The position numbers were made by a program, and so were the translations under genes. Positions 52,601 through 63,320 of a stretch of DNA of 64,000 bases are shown here, piece after piece. Each line of letters starts with the position of its first letter. The stretch's first letter is position 1. The notes beneath the pieces were generated by a model. The model made no database searches and was not told the origin of the DNA. It saw only the letters and a list, made by a program, of their open reading frames with translations. The DNA is taken from contig CAVSRD010000016.1 of assembly GCA_963730315.1 (NCBI GenBank), positions 20,914-84,913 on the forward strand. Direction: 5' to 3'. Origin of the DNA: VRUE01 sp963730315 (GTDB taxonomy: Bacteria > Actinomycetota > Thermoleophilia > Solirubrobacterales > 70-9).

Positions 52601-53312
52601 GCCCGGCAGGCCCAGAGCCGATCCGCTCCTACCAGCGGATCTTCCGCCCGCAGCGGCGGATCTACCAGGTCGAGGGCCGCTCGCTGCCCGTTCCCGGCGG
52701 GGTGCCGCTGGGCTGGCTCGGCTGGCTGGGCGGCGCGCTCGCCGCGGTGGTGGCGATCGGCTCGGGCTCCCCGCTGGTCCTGGCGGCGGGCGCCGGCGCG
52801 GCGGGACTCTGGGGCCTCGTCCGCGGCGGGCGCGGTGCCGCCGTCCTCGCCGCCGCCGCTCGCCCTGGCCGGGATCTGGCTCGCCGGCGTGCTGCTCGGC
52901 GTCCTCGACTGGCCGCTGCGACTCGTGGTGGTCCCGCTGGCGGTGGCGACGCTGGCGACGCAGGCGACCCCCGACGGGCGCCGCGCCGACCGCTTCGCCG
53001 CCTCCTGGCTGGCGCTGCGCCTGGGGCCGCGGCGCCGCTCGGCGGGCCGGGCCCTGCCGGCGGCGGGCGAGACCGTGATGCTCGGCGGCCGGCTCTGGGT
53101 CGGCGCCGACGAGCACTCCCCGGCCCTCCGGCGCGGCCGGGTGCGGGGGCCGGCGACCGTCGCCTTCGCGCGCGCCCGTCGCCGTGCGCCGTGCCGGCAA
53201 GCGCGGCCGCCTGCGGGCGAGCGCGCCCGAGGCCGGCCGGCCGCGGCGGCGCGAGCTCCTCACCGAGCGGCTCGCCCTCGGCGAGGGGGAGACGCTGGAG
53301 GTGCGGCCCTAG
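52597..53312 (+). CDS. TcpE-like transfer membrane protein (frameshifted)
   Basis: Starts at TTG 52597, overlapping the preceding stop. It reads IRSYQRIFRPQRRIYQVEGR, SLPVPGGVPLGWLGW, two helices, then, after a shift near 52835, LALAGIWLAGVLLGVLDWPL, RLVVVPLAVATLATQATPDG, RRADRFAASWLALRLGP. Late parts include GRLWVGADEHSPALRRGRVR and, after a shift near 53180, ERLALGEGETLEVRP-stop. 'Y-x-x-x-F-x-x-x-x-x-x-Y' plus paired helices is TcpE/PrgI-like. It precedes the VirB4 gene, as TcpE does in Tn916-type operons. Confidence 0.62.
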
Positions 53313-55723
53313 TGCGGTTCCCCCTGCGCTACGCGCGCGCCAACCTGCTGCTCGGCCCCTCGGGCGAGGCGGCGGCGCTCTACCGCGCGCGGACGACCTC
53401 CTACCCGTTCCTCCCGGCGGCGGCGAAGTGGTCGCTGCTGCGCCGGCTGGAGCGCTTCTGCCACCTGGTCGGCGCCGACTTCTCGCTGTGGCGGGTGCAG
53501 CGCTCCTACCCGGCCGAGCGCTACCCCGACGAGCTCGCCGGCCTGCGCGACGCCCGCCACGCCGAGGACGGGCGGCTGGCGCCGCTACCTGGAGGGCCAC
53601 CGCCGCCGGCTCGCCGAGCTCGACTCCCACCTGCCCGAGGTCTACCTGGCGGTCTCGCTGAGCGAGAGCCGCGGCGGCGGGCCTGCGCTCCCTCGGGCGG
53701 GCGCGGCGGCGCCTGGAGGAGATGGCCGGGGTCGCGGCGCCGCGGCCGATCTCGGGCGCCGAGCTGGAGAGCCTCGCCCGCGCCGAGCAGGCCGTCTTCG
53801 ACCGCCTCGCCCCGACGCTCGGCCTGCGCCGCGCGACGACCGCCGAGCTGCAGTGGCTGCTGCGCCGCGCGGCCTGCCGCGGCGTCGCCGAGCCGGCGCT
53901 GGAGCCGAGCTGGCGCCCCGACGCGCTGATCGTCAGCACGCCCGACGGGTCCAACGCCTACGAGCCGCTCGGCGCCGACCTGTGGAGCTGCGCCAACGCG
54001 GCGGCGGGCGAGGAGCCGGGCGAGCCGCCCTCGCTCGCGGTCGAGGCCGAGGAGGGGCTCTCCTTCCAGAGCTTCCTCTGCGCTCGGCGCCCTCGCCGAG
54101 GAGGCGGAGTTCCCCGGCGCCGCCGAGCTCCTCTTCGCGCCGCTGGAAGGCGCCGGCTTCCCGGTCGACGCCGTCCTGCACGCCGACTGGGTCGGCAACC
54201 GCGAGGCGCTCGGCCAGGTCCGGAAGCGGATCCTCGACGTCGAGCACGCCTACCGCGAGCAGCTCGCCGGCTCGGCCGCCGGCCCGGGCTACGCGGCCGA
54301 GGAGGACCGCGAGCTGGCGCGCGAGTACGAGGCGGTCCTCGCCTCGACCGCGCGCCCGCCGATGCTCCGCGCCTGGATCTCGCTGGCGGTCGGGGCGCCG
54401 GACCGCGAGGAGCTGGAGCGCCGGGTCGCGGCGCTTCGCGAGCGCTTCGGCGACGTCGCCCTGCACCGCCCGCGCGGGCTGCAGCACGCCCTCTACCTCG
54501 ACCACCTGCCGCGCCCCGACGGCGGCGAGGTCCGCGACTACCGCCAGCAGATGACCGCCGAGCAGTTCGCCGCGATGGCGCCGACCGCGAGCGGCGAGGT
54601 CGGCTCCCCCGGCGGCGTCTACATCGGCCACTCGCCCGGCCAGCGGCCGGCCGGTGCGCTTCGACCCGACCGAGGCGCCGCGCACCGCCCGCCCCTCGGC
54701 GGTGCTGCTCGCCGGCACCCTCGGCTCGGGCAAGACGCTCGCCGCCCAGGCGATCGCCTTCGCCGCCGAGCGCCGCGGCTCGCTGGTCGTCGACTTCGAC
54801 CCCAAGCCCGACCACGGCCTCGACCGCGTCCCCGAGCTGGAGGGCCGGGTCGAGGTGCTGGAGCTCTCCGGCGACCCGGCCAACCGCGGCCGCCTCGACC
54901 CGCTGGCGATCGGGCTGCCCGAGCTGCGCGAGGAGCTCGCCTCCAGCTACCTGCTGGAGCTGCTGCGCGACCCGCCGCCCTCCTGGGAGGTGGCGATCGA
55001 CCGCGCGGTCCGCGACGCGGTGCGCGCCGGCGAGCGCAGCCTGCTCGACGTCGTCGCCCGCCTGCGCGGCGGCGAGGACCCGGCGGCGCGCGAGGCCGGC
55101 GAGGCGCTCGAGGTGCTCTCCGACTTCGGCTTCGCCCGCCTGGGCTTCGCCTCGCGGGAGGCGGCGTAGTGGCGGAGACCGAACGCTCGGTGATCACGAT
55201 CCGCACCCCGGGGCTGACCCTGCCCGAGCCCGGCGCCTCGCGGGAGACCTACACCCGCGCCGAGCGGATCTCGGTGGCGACGCTCTCCCTGGTCGCGGCG
55301 CTGGCGCTGCGGATGATCTCCGGCGACCGCTCCCGCCACAAGGTCCTGATCCTCGACGAGGCCTGGTTCCTGCTCGGCTCGGTGCAGGGGCGGGCGCTGC
55401 TGAACCGGGTGATCCGCCTCGGCCGCGCCTTCAACGCGACGGTCCTCGTCGCCACCCAGCGGCTCTCGGACCTCGGCGAGCTGGCCGAGCTCTTCGGCGC
55501 CTGCTTCCTCTTCGGCCAGGAGACCGAGGCCGAGGCGCGGGCCGGCGGCGAGCAGATCGGCCTCGACCCGGCCGCCGGCGCGGCCCTGGCGCTGACCGAG
55601 TTCCGCCGCGGGCGCTGCCTGATGCGCGACCTCGACGGGCGGGTCGGCGAGGTCCAGTTCGACCTCGTCTTCCCCGAGCTGCTGGCCGCCCTCGACAACA
55701 CGCCGCGGGCGGGGGACGGATGA
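53312..55723 (+). CDS. VirB4-family transfer ATPase (frameshifted)
   Basis: About 800 residues. The N-terminal domain runs VRFPLRYARANLLLGPSGEA, SYPFLPAAAKWSLLRRLERF, VQRSYPAERY, PEVYLAVSLSESRGGG and RALHGLQ-type segments. The ATPase has Walker A VLLAGTLGSGKTLAAQ, DFDPKPDHGL, Walker B KVLILDEAWFLLGSVQGRAL and sensor TVLVATQRLSDLGELAELFG. It ends CLMRDLDGRVGEVQFDLVFP. Frame changes occur near 53590, 53690, 54090, 54655 and 55160. The start GTG overlaps the previous stop (TAGTG) and the end overlaps the next ATG (ATGA). This motor has an orthodox P-loop, unlike the left element's ATPases. Confidence 0.82.
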
Positions 55724-57961
55724 GGCCGCGGCTGCCGCGCGGCTGGCGGCGGCGGGCGCTCGCGGTCCTCGGCGCCGCGCTCGCGCTCGTCGCGCTCGCC
55801 CACCCGCTCGCGGCGGCGAGCGACGTCTGGGGCAACGTCGGCCCCGCCTCGGGCCTCGGCGGGCTCTCGGGCCGCTACCCGCTCGGCAACTACGCGCTCG
55901 ACGAGCACTTCACCGCGGTCTCGGCCGGCGTCTTCTCCGGGGTCGACGTCTCCGGCGTGCCGCCGATGATCGCCTACTTCCTCGCCGACGTCCTCTGGCA
56001 GCTGACCTCCTGGCTGGCGAGCGTCCTGATCGACCTCTTCTCCTTCGCCTTCAGCCTCGACCTGGTCAACGGCTCGCAGGCGACCGGCGGCGCCGGCGCG
56101 CTCGGCTCGGTCGCGGCGGCGATCCACTCGATCTACGCGAGCACCTTCGGCGCGCCCTGGCTGGTGGTCGCGGTGGCGATCGCCGGCCTCTGGGCGATGT
56201 GGAAGGCGCTGGTGCAGCGCCGCTACTCCGAGACCGCCGGCTCGCTGGCGCTCTCGCTGATCTACGTCACCGCCGCGCTCTTCTTCGTCGCCCAGCCCGC
56301 GCAGACCGTCGGCGTCGTCTCGCACTGGACCAACCGGGTCTCGACCGCCTTCCTGGCGATCGCCAGCGGCGGCAGCCCCTCCCACGGCGACCAGGCCAGG
56401 CAGGCCGGCGCCGACCAGCTCTTCTCGCTGCTCGTCTACCAGCCCTGGGTCGCGCTGGAGTTCGGCGGCACCGAGCACTGCGTGAAGGCCGGGACCGGCT
56501 CCTCGGACGCCGACCCCGTCTCGGTCCCGGTGCGCCCGCTGCCCGCCTCGGCATCGAGGCGCCTTCGGGCCGGCGAGCAGGTCTCGAGCCGAAGGCAAGG
56601 TCTGCGTCAACAACGCCCGCCGCTACGCGCCGCACTTCCTGCGCTTCGCGCCGGGCTCGGACGAGCGCGGCGAAGAGTACGACGCGCTGAACGACGGCGA
56701 CAGCTCCAAGCTGCCCGACGCCGACCCCGCCAAGGCCTCCTACGAGCTCGGCGTCGCCGACAAGCCCGCGACCGACGCGATGGAGCAGGGCGGCCAGTAC
56801 CAGCGGCTGCTGCTGGCGATCGTCGTCTTCGTCGGCGAGCTCGGCGCCTTCATGCTGCTCGGCGCGCTCGCGGTCGGCGTCATCCTCGCCCAGGTCCTGC
56901 TGCTGCTGTGGCTGGCCTTCGCGCCCTTCGCGCTGGTCGCCGCGGCGATCCCCGGCCGCGGCCACGACTTCTTCCGCGGCTGGATCTCCAAGCTCGCCGG
57001 CTTCGCCCTGCGCAAGGCCGCCTACTCGCTGATCCTCGCGGTCCTGCTCGCCGTCTGCGCGGCGCTCTCCAGCGCCACCTCGCAGCTCGGCTGGCTGATG
57101 AGCTTCGGCCTGCAGGCGCTCCTCTTCTGGACCGTCTTCGTCCAGCGCCGCTCGCTCAGCGAGAGCCTGATCGGGGTGGCGACCGGGCCGAGCGCGCCGG
57201 GGCGGGAGGGGGCGCTGCGGGTCCTCGCTCTCTACTACGGCGCCCGCACTGTCGGTCAGGCCGGCGCGCGGCGCCGGGCGGCGTGCCGGGGCGGCGCTGC
57301 GGGGCGCGCGCGAGCCGAGTCCCCGGCGGCAGGAGCCGGCCGCGGCTCCGCGCCCGAGCGGCGGGAGGCCGCCGAGGGCGGCGGCGCCGCCGCGGGCGGC
57401 GGGCGACCGGGCGAGAGGCGCCGGCGGCGGCGGTCCGAGAGGGCGAGCGGACGCCGGGCGGCGAGGCCGCGAGAGCCCAGCGCCCGGCTCGGGAGTCCGA
57501 GCCGCCGCGTGGCGGCGGGCGCCGGCGCCGCGCAGCCACTCCGGAGGACGGTGACCCGCCGCCGGCTGGCCGGACGCCGAAAGCCGGTGCCCAGCCCGCC
57601 GGCGAGGCCGCCAAGGCGGAGGCCCGGAAACAGCCGGGCCGCGACGGCGGCGACCCGCCGAAGGCGCAGCCCCCGGAGTCGCGGTCGCATGGACCGGCCG
57701 ATGCCGCGGGGCCGAGCCCGGCCGCGGGCGACGCCGGCGGCACCGGCCCAGGCGAGAGCCCGCTCGACGCCGAGCTCCGGGCCGACCGCGAGCGCTCGGC
57801 GGGGAAGAAGGGCTCGAGCCGAGTCCCGGAGCGGGGCGGCCGCGAAGCCGATGCCGGCGGCCGAGGCAAGGGCGAGGAGGCGGGCGACGAGAACCCGCCG
57901 CCCTCCCGCGCTCCGCGGCCGAGGAGGAGACGCCTCGGCAGAGGAGGAGACGGGCCGGTGA
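55720..57961 (+). CDS. TrbL/VirB6/TcpH-like channel protein (frameshifted)
   Basis: About 745 residues. Signal peptide RALAVLGAALALVALAHPLA, then IAYFLADVLWQLTSWLASVL, APWLVVAVAIAGLWAMWKAL, an external loop with NARRYAPHFLRFAPGSDERG, then further helices (LLAIVVFVGELGAFMLLGAL, ILAQVLLLLWLAFAPFALVA, AAIPGRGHDFFRGWISKLAG, YSLILAVLLAVCAALSSATS). A very long Arg/Pro/Gly-rich cytosolic tail follows from about 57250. Frame changes lie near 56560 and in the tail. The stop at 57961 (EEETGR-stop) overlaps the next GTG. It is the polytopic channel component of the right system. Confidence 0.75.
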
Positions 57962-59135
57962 GCGCGACCTGCGCCACCCCTGGATCGCTCGGCGGCTCGG
58001 CGCCGCCGGCCTTGCGCGCTGCTGGCGGCGATCGTCGGCACCGTGATGGCGCTGCTCGGCGCCCAGCTCGCCTGCGTGGGTGGGGGCGGCGGGGCCGCCG
58101 GGGGGCGAGCGCCCGCGCCATCCCGCGTCGCGCTCGGCGAGATCCCCGCCGCCCGCCTCCATATATACGAGGCGGCCGGGCGGAGGTTCGACATCGACTG
58201 GGCCTTCCTCGCCTCGATCGGCTACCAGGAGTGCGGCCACGGCGCCTGCCATTTCGTCAGCCCCTCGGGCTGCGCCGGGCCCGATGGAGATCGCCTACGT
58301 GCGCGGCTCGGCCTGCTCGCCGGGACCGGGCCCGACGATCTGGGAGCGCTACCGGGTCGACGCCGACGGCGGCGGCGCCTCGATCTTCGACCCCGCCGAC
58401 GCGGTCTTCACCGCGGCGCGGATCCTGCGCCAGGCGCTCGGCGCCCCGCCGACCGGCGGCTCCTACGCCGCCTACCACGAGGCCGCCTGCCGCTACTACG
58501 GCGCCTGCGCGGACGCCGTCGCCAACTACGCCGACGAGGTGATGCACGCGCGCGGTCGAATACGGCTTCGGCCACGCCGCGGCCGCGGAAGCGGCCGCCG
58601 GCCGCGCTCGCAGGGCTCGACCTGCGAAGGCTCGGCGCTGGCCGCGGGCGCCTCGGGCTCGGCGATCGTCCGCGTCGCCCGCTCCCAGCTCGGCCGCGAA
58701 GAGCACCCGCCGGGCTCCAACTGCACCAGGTACGGGCCGTGCGAGGAGTGGTGCGCGCTCTTCGTCGCCTGGGTCTGGCAGCGACGCCGGGATCGAGGAT
58801 GCGCGGCGGCACGGCGCCCTACGCCTACTCGGGCTCCTTCTACGGCTGGGTCAAGGAACACGGCGGCCGCGTCCTCCCGGCCGGGGCGACTCCGTCTCCC
58901 GGCGACGCCGTCCTCTTCGGCTGGGGGCCGAGGGCATCAGAACACGTCGGCATCGTCGAGCAGGTCCTGCCCGGCGGGCAGATCACGACGATCGACGGCA
59001 ACTTCGGCGACCGGGTCGCCCGGGTCGGGCCGTTCCTGCCCTCGCTCGCGGTCGCCAGCGGCGCGCCGGCGCCGATCTACGCCTACGCCGAGCCGCCGGG
59101 CGTCGGCGGAGGGAAGGGCAGAGCGCAGTGGCTGA
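57958..59135 (+). CDS. SLT-CHAP peptidoglycan hydrolase (frameshifted)
   Basis: About 390 residues. Membrane segment LLAAIVGTVMALLGAQLACV. An SLT-like transglycosylase domain reads RLHIYEAAGRRFDIDWAFLA, SIGYQECGHGACHF (Glu in the catalytic position), FDPADAVFTAARILRQALGA, SYAAYHEAACRYYGACADAV. A CHAP amidase domain has Cys in CEEWCALFVAWVW, His in ASEHVGIVEQVLPGG and DGNFGDRVARVGPFL. Frame changes occur near 58020, 58280, 58555 and 58795. It is the wall-opening enzyme of the right system (VirB1/TcpG equivalent). GTG start overlaps the upstream stop. Confidence 0.8.
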
Positions 59136-59667
59136 GCGCCTGCGAGCCCTGCTCGAGCACCCGCTCGACCCCCGCGTCGCCCGCGCCGTGGTCGTGCTGG
59201 CGAGCGGGTCTCGTCGGCCTCGGGGTGTGTGGTCGCGCTGGGCGCCCGCGATCCGGCGGCGGCCGCCGCCCGAGGCGCTCCGCCCGCGGGCCGGTCGCCT
59301 GGCGGCGGAGAGCCCGGGCGGCCGGCACCCGCCGCGATCCTCGTCTGCCGCGAGCCGCGCTGGCCAGCCTGACGCCGCCGCGCGGGAGCGCGCCGGCAGG
59401 ATCCGCAGGACCGACCGCGGAGCGCCGCCCGGCGCCGCGCCGCGCGGGAGCTGCGAGGCTCACCGCGCGCTGCAGCACGTCCCCTACCGCCGCGCCGGCG
59501 TCGCGATCGACCTCGTCGGGGCGCGCGGGGAACCGGGCGGTCCTGCGGGTGCGCGCGCGAGCCGCGCCGCGGCGCGCCGTGGCTGGCGCTCAATTCCTGC
59601 GCCGCTTCGGCGACGCGGCCGCGCCTACCTGCCTCGCTTCGCGGGCGGCGGAGGCGGCGATGGCTGA
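59128..59667 (+). CDS. Membrane-anchored transfer operon protein (frameshifted)
   Basis: Starts VAERLRALLEHPLDPRVARA with a helix VVVLASGLVGLGV (after a shift near 59200). Later parts in mixed frames read YRRAGVAIDLVGARGNRAVL, FLRRFGDAAR and end with a Gly-rich PRFAGGGGGDG-stop. No family recognised. Start and stop both overlap neighbours with the same sequence, RTGGCTGAGCG, seen again at the methylase start. Confidence 0.45.
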   Translation: MAERLRALLEHPLDPRVARAVVVLASGSRRPRGVWSRWAPAIRRRPPPEALRPRAGRLAAESPGGRHPPRSSSAASRAGQPDAAARERAGRIRRTDRGAPPGAAPRGSCEAHRALQHVPYRRAGVAIDLVGARGEPGGPAGARASRAAARRGWRSIPAPLRRRGRAYLPRFAGGGGGDG

Positions 59668-59899
59668 GCGGCGGATCGTCGACCTCTTCGCCGGTGCCGG
59701 CGGCTGGGACGAGGGGCTGCGCGAGCTCGGCCTCCGCGCTCGGCATCGACGAGACGACCGCTGGGCGTGCGCGACCGCCCGCGCCGGCCTGGGCGCGCGG
59801 GTGGGCCGGCGCAGGTTGGGGCTTCGCCGCCGATCAGCGGGGCCACGCCAGCGTCGGCAAGGGCCTCGACCGATCGGCGAGCGCCGCGTCATCGCCTAG
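59660..59899 (+). pseudogene. Truncated cytosine-5 DNA methyltransferase
   Basis: MAERRIVDLFAGAGGWDEGL carries C5-methylase motif I (DLFAGAGG), followed by RELGL and, in the next frame, ALGIDETTA. Beyond this the reading is broken and motif IV (the Pro-Cys nucleophile) cannot be found clearly. Only about 80 of more than 300 residues remain, ending at the convergent toxin gene. The truncation may be due to insertion of the toxin-antitoxin pair. Confidence 0.55.
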
Positions 59900-60300
59900 C
59901 GCCCGCGAAGCTGCCGCGGGAACGAGGGCGCGCCGAGCTTCGGCTCGCCGAGGCGCTCGGTGACCGCGAGCCACCGCGCAGTCGACGAGGCCGACCTTGA
60001 GGTCGGCGTAGGCGTGCTGGAGCTTGTCCCGAGACCCGCTCGCCGTCGGCAAGGGATCGGATCTTCGAGCCGAATACGCCCCGCGCCCGCACCTGGTCGA
60101 GCACCTGCGTGAAGGCCGCCGAGGAAGCCGCCGAGGAAGTAGTCGACCTGCGGCGAGCACAGGGGCCGGCACGACCCCGCGGCTCGCCGGCAGCAGCGAG
60201 AAGGTCGGCGAGGCGAGGTGATCGGCATCACGGCGATCGAACGCCCCGACCAGGGCGCCGGCTGTCGAAGATCAGCGAAATGGCGGTGGCTCGGACCGTC
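59896..60300 (-). CDS. VapC-like PIN-domain toxin (frameshifted)
   Basis: Read on the minus strand with frame changes: ISLIFDS, then GALVGAFDRRDADH (first PIN Asp and the classic G-A-L-V start), SPTFSLLPASRGVVPAPVLA, PQVDYFLGGFLGGL, then LQHAYADLKVGLVDCAV with the later acidic residues (ADL, VDC), and AVTERLGEPKLGAPSFP to the end. This order matches VapC PIN RNases, about 130 residues. The start is uncertain. The final CTAG is shared with the stop of the methylase fragment on the other strand. Confidence 0.6.
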   Translation of the reverse strand, partial: DGPSHRHFADLRQPAPWSGRSIAVMPITSPRRPSRCCRRAAGSCRPLCSPQVDYFLGGFLGGLHAGARPGAGAGRIRLEDPIPCRRRAGLGTSSSTPTPTSRSASSTARWLAVTERLGEPKLGAPSFPRQLRGR

Positions 60301-60374
60301 CCGGCTGGCGCGGGCGCTCAGATCGACCGCGCTCTGACTCGAGACATGCCGATGCAGGCGACGGGATCGGCTGC

Positions 60375-60527
60375 TCACCCTCGGCGGTCGGGCCCGAGCT
60401 CATGCTCCAGCGCCTCGCGGGAGAAGCTGGCGGCACCGCCAGCCCCTCGCTCGCGGGCAGCCTGCCGTGACCCGCTGTCCAGCAGGTCGGCCTCGATCTC
60501 GACGCTCGTCTTCGGCTTGGCGGCCAT
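60375..60527 (-). CDS. VapB-like antitoxin (possibly frameshifted)
   Basis: A 50-residue protein: MAAKPKTSVEIEADLLDSGS, RQAARERGAGGAASFSREAL, EHELGPDRRG. This resembles the ribbon-helix-helix antitoxin pattern (a beta strand TSVEIEADLL, then helix RQAARERG, then EALEHELG), although the middle wording suggests a local sequence error. It lies directly upstream of the PIN toxin on the same strand, the normal order for vapBC. Confidence 0.55.
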   Translation of the reverse strand: MAAKPKTSVEIEADLLDSGSRQAARERGAGGAASFSREALEHELGPDRRG

Positions 60528-60729
60528 CTCCGACAGGGTAGCGCCGACGACCGGCCGGGGCGTGACGCGTTCGAGCCGTTTTGGGACGACGTATGCGGCG
60601 ACGTTTCGGTCGGTCGTTTTCGCCGGGATCGCTCTCGATCCCGGCCGCGGAGGCCCGCGATCCCGCTGTGAAGCGGCGTGGCGGCGCCGTCGTTTCGCTG
60701 AAATCACCGCCCCCCGACCCACTCGGATC

Positions 60730-63320
60730 ATGAGCTCGGGCGATCGCTCATCGGATCCGCGCCCGATGCTCGCCCTCGCGGCAGCGCTCCTCGGCTACGC
60801 GATCTGGAGGCTCCTCTCGCACATCCACCCGGGTGCGCTCCTCGCTCATGCCAGCTCGCTGGTACCGATCGCACTCGGCGCGACCGCGATCGCCTCCGCG
60901 CTGGCGAGGCAACGCCGGATCGCGACCCGCCGCACGCTGCGCGAGCGCCGGGCGGTCGCCGTGGTGCCGGCGGATCAGTTCGACCCGCGGCCGGAGGCGA
61001 TCGCGAGCTTCGCCGCCCAGCTCGGCCGCAGCGACGGCGGGTCGGCGGCTGGCTCGACCGCCGCGCGAGCGCGCTGCGGGTCCGGCTGGTCAACGACTCG
61101 GAAGGCCGGCTCGCCTACCTGCTCGAGGCGCCCGAGCGCGAGCCGCCAGGGCTGCGGGCGGCGCTACGGGGCTACCGCGGCGTGGAGCTACGCGATGCCG
61201 AGGAGGTGCTCGTCGGCGGACCGATGCGGCGAAGAAGGCCGAGATGGTTCGCGCCGAGCTGGTGCTGCGCAGCCGAGCGTCGAGCCGCTCGCCCGGCTCT
61301 CCCTCGACCCCGACCCGCTGGCGCCGTTCGCGCGCGGCGCTCGCCGGCGTCGAGCGCGAGGGAGGTGAGGCCGTCGAGGTCTGCGTCGACCTGCTGCGCG
61401 GCGAGCGGCCGTCGCGGCGCCCGCCTGCGCCGACGGCTTCGGCGCCAGGGTCGCCGCCGCCATCGCGAGGCGGGGCCGGCTTCGCCGGACCTGCTGTCCG
61501 GCGAGCGCGCCGGCAGCCGGCGCGCGCGACCCGGCCGAGCTGGCCGAGCGCCGGACCTCGACAAGGGCCTCGACGTCAAGCTGCGCGAGGGGGCGCCCTC
61601 TTCGAAGCGCAGATCCTCCTCTGTGTCCGGGCGCCCGAGCGGGGCCGAGCAAAGAGCGTGATGGGCAGTCTGCTCGCCGCCTTCGAGCCGCTCGCCGATC
61701 GAACTGGCTGCGAGTCGCCGGGCTGGAGATCCCCGGCCTCGCCTTCCTCGGCTCCGACCTCCCCGGCGTCGCGGGCGCTTTGACCGCCGGCTCGCCACCG
61801 GGCTCTTCCGGCCAGCGCGCCGCAACGTCCTCAGCACCGCCGAGATCGCCGGCTTCCTGAAGCCGCCGACCGTCCCGCTGCCCCGTCGAGAACGTCCTGT
61901 GCTCGGGCGCCCTGCTCTCACCGCCGCCCGCGGCCCCTCCGATTCGAGCCGAAGCGAGCCGACCTGATGCCGCTGGGGAAGGTCTCCTCCGAGCACGGCG
62001 AGCGCCTGGTCGGCGTCCAAGCCTCCGAGACCTTCTTCACCTACATCACCGGCCGCTCGCGCTACGGCAAGACCGAGACCGCGGTGACGATGTTCACCCA
62101 CCTGGTCCGCTCCGGGCACGGCGGCCTGTTCATCGACCCCCACCGCGACGCGCTGGCCCGGATCAAGCCCCACCTGGACCGGCGGAGGGCCTCGCGACCG
62201 GGTGGTCGAGATCGACCTCGGGCCGGGCGGCGGCGACGCCAGCCGGCCTGGAACCTCTTCGAGCTGCGGGGCAGCTCGGCGCGGGAGGCAGAGGCGCGGG
62301 TGGACGCGGTGGTCGACGCCTTCGCCGCGGCGATCGGGTGGGGGGAGGCATCGACGCGGGCGATCAACCTGACCACCCAGGCCGCCGGGCGCTGGCCGCG
62401 ATCGCCAGGGCATCCGGCGAAGCTGGCGCCGACCATCTTCCAGATCCCGACCCTGCTCGCCGACGAGCGATGGCGCGAGGCCGTCCTTCCCTTCCTTCCC
62501 GGACCCGTCAGGGCTTCTGGCCGAGCGCTTTCCCCGCCTCGCGCCCGAGGCGATCACGCCGGTGACCAACCTGGTCGACCGCCTGCGGGCCTCCGCGGCG
62601 ACGACCGCCCTGCTCGGCAGAGCGAGGGCAGCTTCAGCGTCCGCGAGGCGATGGACGAGGGGCTGATCGTGCTGCTCTGCCCGGGGCCGGCGGGCGCGCG
62701 AGCGGCTGATCGCCAACCTCGCCGCCTTCGACGTCCTGCACGCCGCCCGCTCGCGGGCCGAGCTCGCGCCGGCGGAGCGCAGGCGCTTCGTCTGGCCTCG
62801 ACGAGGTGCAGAGCTATGACCTCCGGGAGCCTCGCGGCGCTGCTCGAGCAGGCGGCGAAGTTCGGGCTAGGGGCGATCTACCTGAACCAGAACCCCGAGC
62901 GGCTGCGCCCGGCGACCTTGGCCGCGCTCACCACCAACCGCTCCCACCTGCTCGCCTCGACGCTCAACTCCCGCGCCGCCGGGCTGATCGCCAGGGAGCT
63001 GGGCGGCGACCTCGACGCCGGGGCGCTGACCCGGCTGCCCGCGCTTCCGCTTCGTCGCGCAGGTCACCGCCGGCGGCGAGCTGTCGCGCGCCCTTCGCCC
63101 TGGCGGGGTCCAGGTCGAGGATGCGCCTGGGCGAGGGGAAGACGGGTCGGCCCGCCGTGCTGGAGGAGGAGATCGCGGGCCTCCGGTCGGGGGCGCAAGG
63201 TCGTCGAGGCGATCGAGCGTCTGGAGACGCTCGACGAGCGGATCCTCGCCGTGCTCCTCGAGCGCTCCACCGGTGGCTTTCGGAGACGGCGGCGAGGAGG
63301 ACGAGTCGTTGCGCTCTCGG
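60730..63320 (+). CDS. Type IV coupling-type transfer ATPase (frameshifted)
   Basis: About 860 residues reconstructed. N-terminal helices MLALAAALLGYAIWRLLSHI and LVPIALGATAIASALA; then ALRVRLVNDSEGRLAYLLEA-type text, RDAEEVLVGG, SLLAAFEPLADR, NVLSTAEIAGFLKPPTV. The ATPase domain: MPLGKVSSEHGERLVGVQAS, Walker A YITGRSRYGKTETAVTM, LFIDPHRDAL, PAWNLFEL, PEAITPVTNLVDRLRASAAT, Walker B RRFVWLDEVQSYD, FGLGAIYLNQNPERLRPATL. Many frame changes lie between 61040 and 63200. The right end is approximate. It is the probable coupling protein of the right system, distinct from the TraG at 16.8 kb. Confidence 0.7.

Noticed and set aside
53722..58542. A 1606-codon fused frame
   Set aside because: It runs by chance through VirB4, the TrbL-like gene and the hydrolase; the conserved blocks lie in changing frames and the true genes have overlapping starts and stops.
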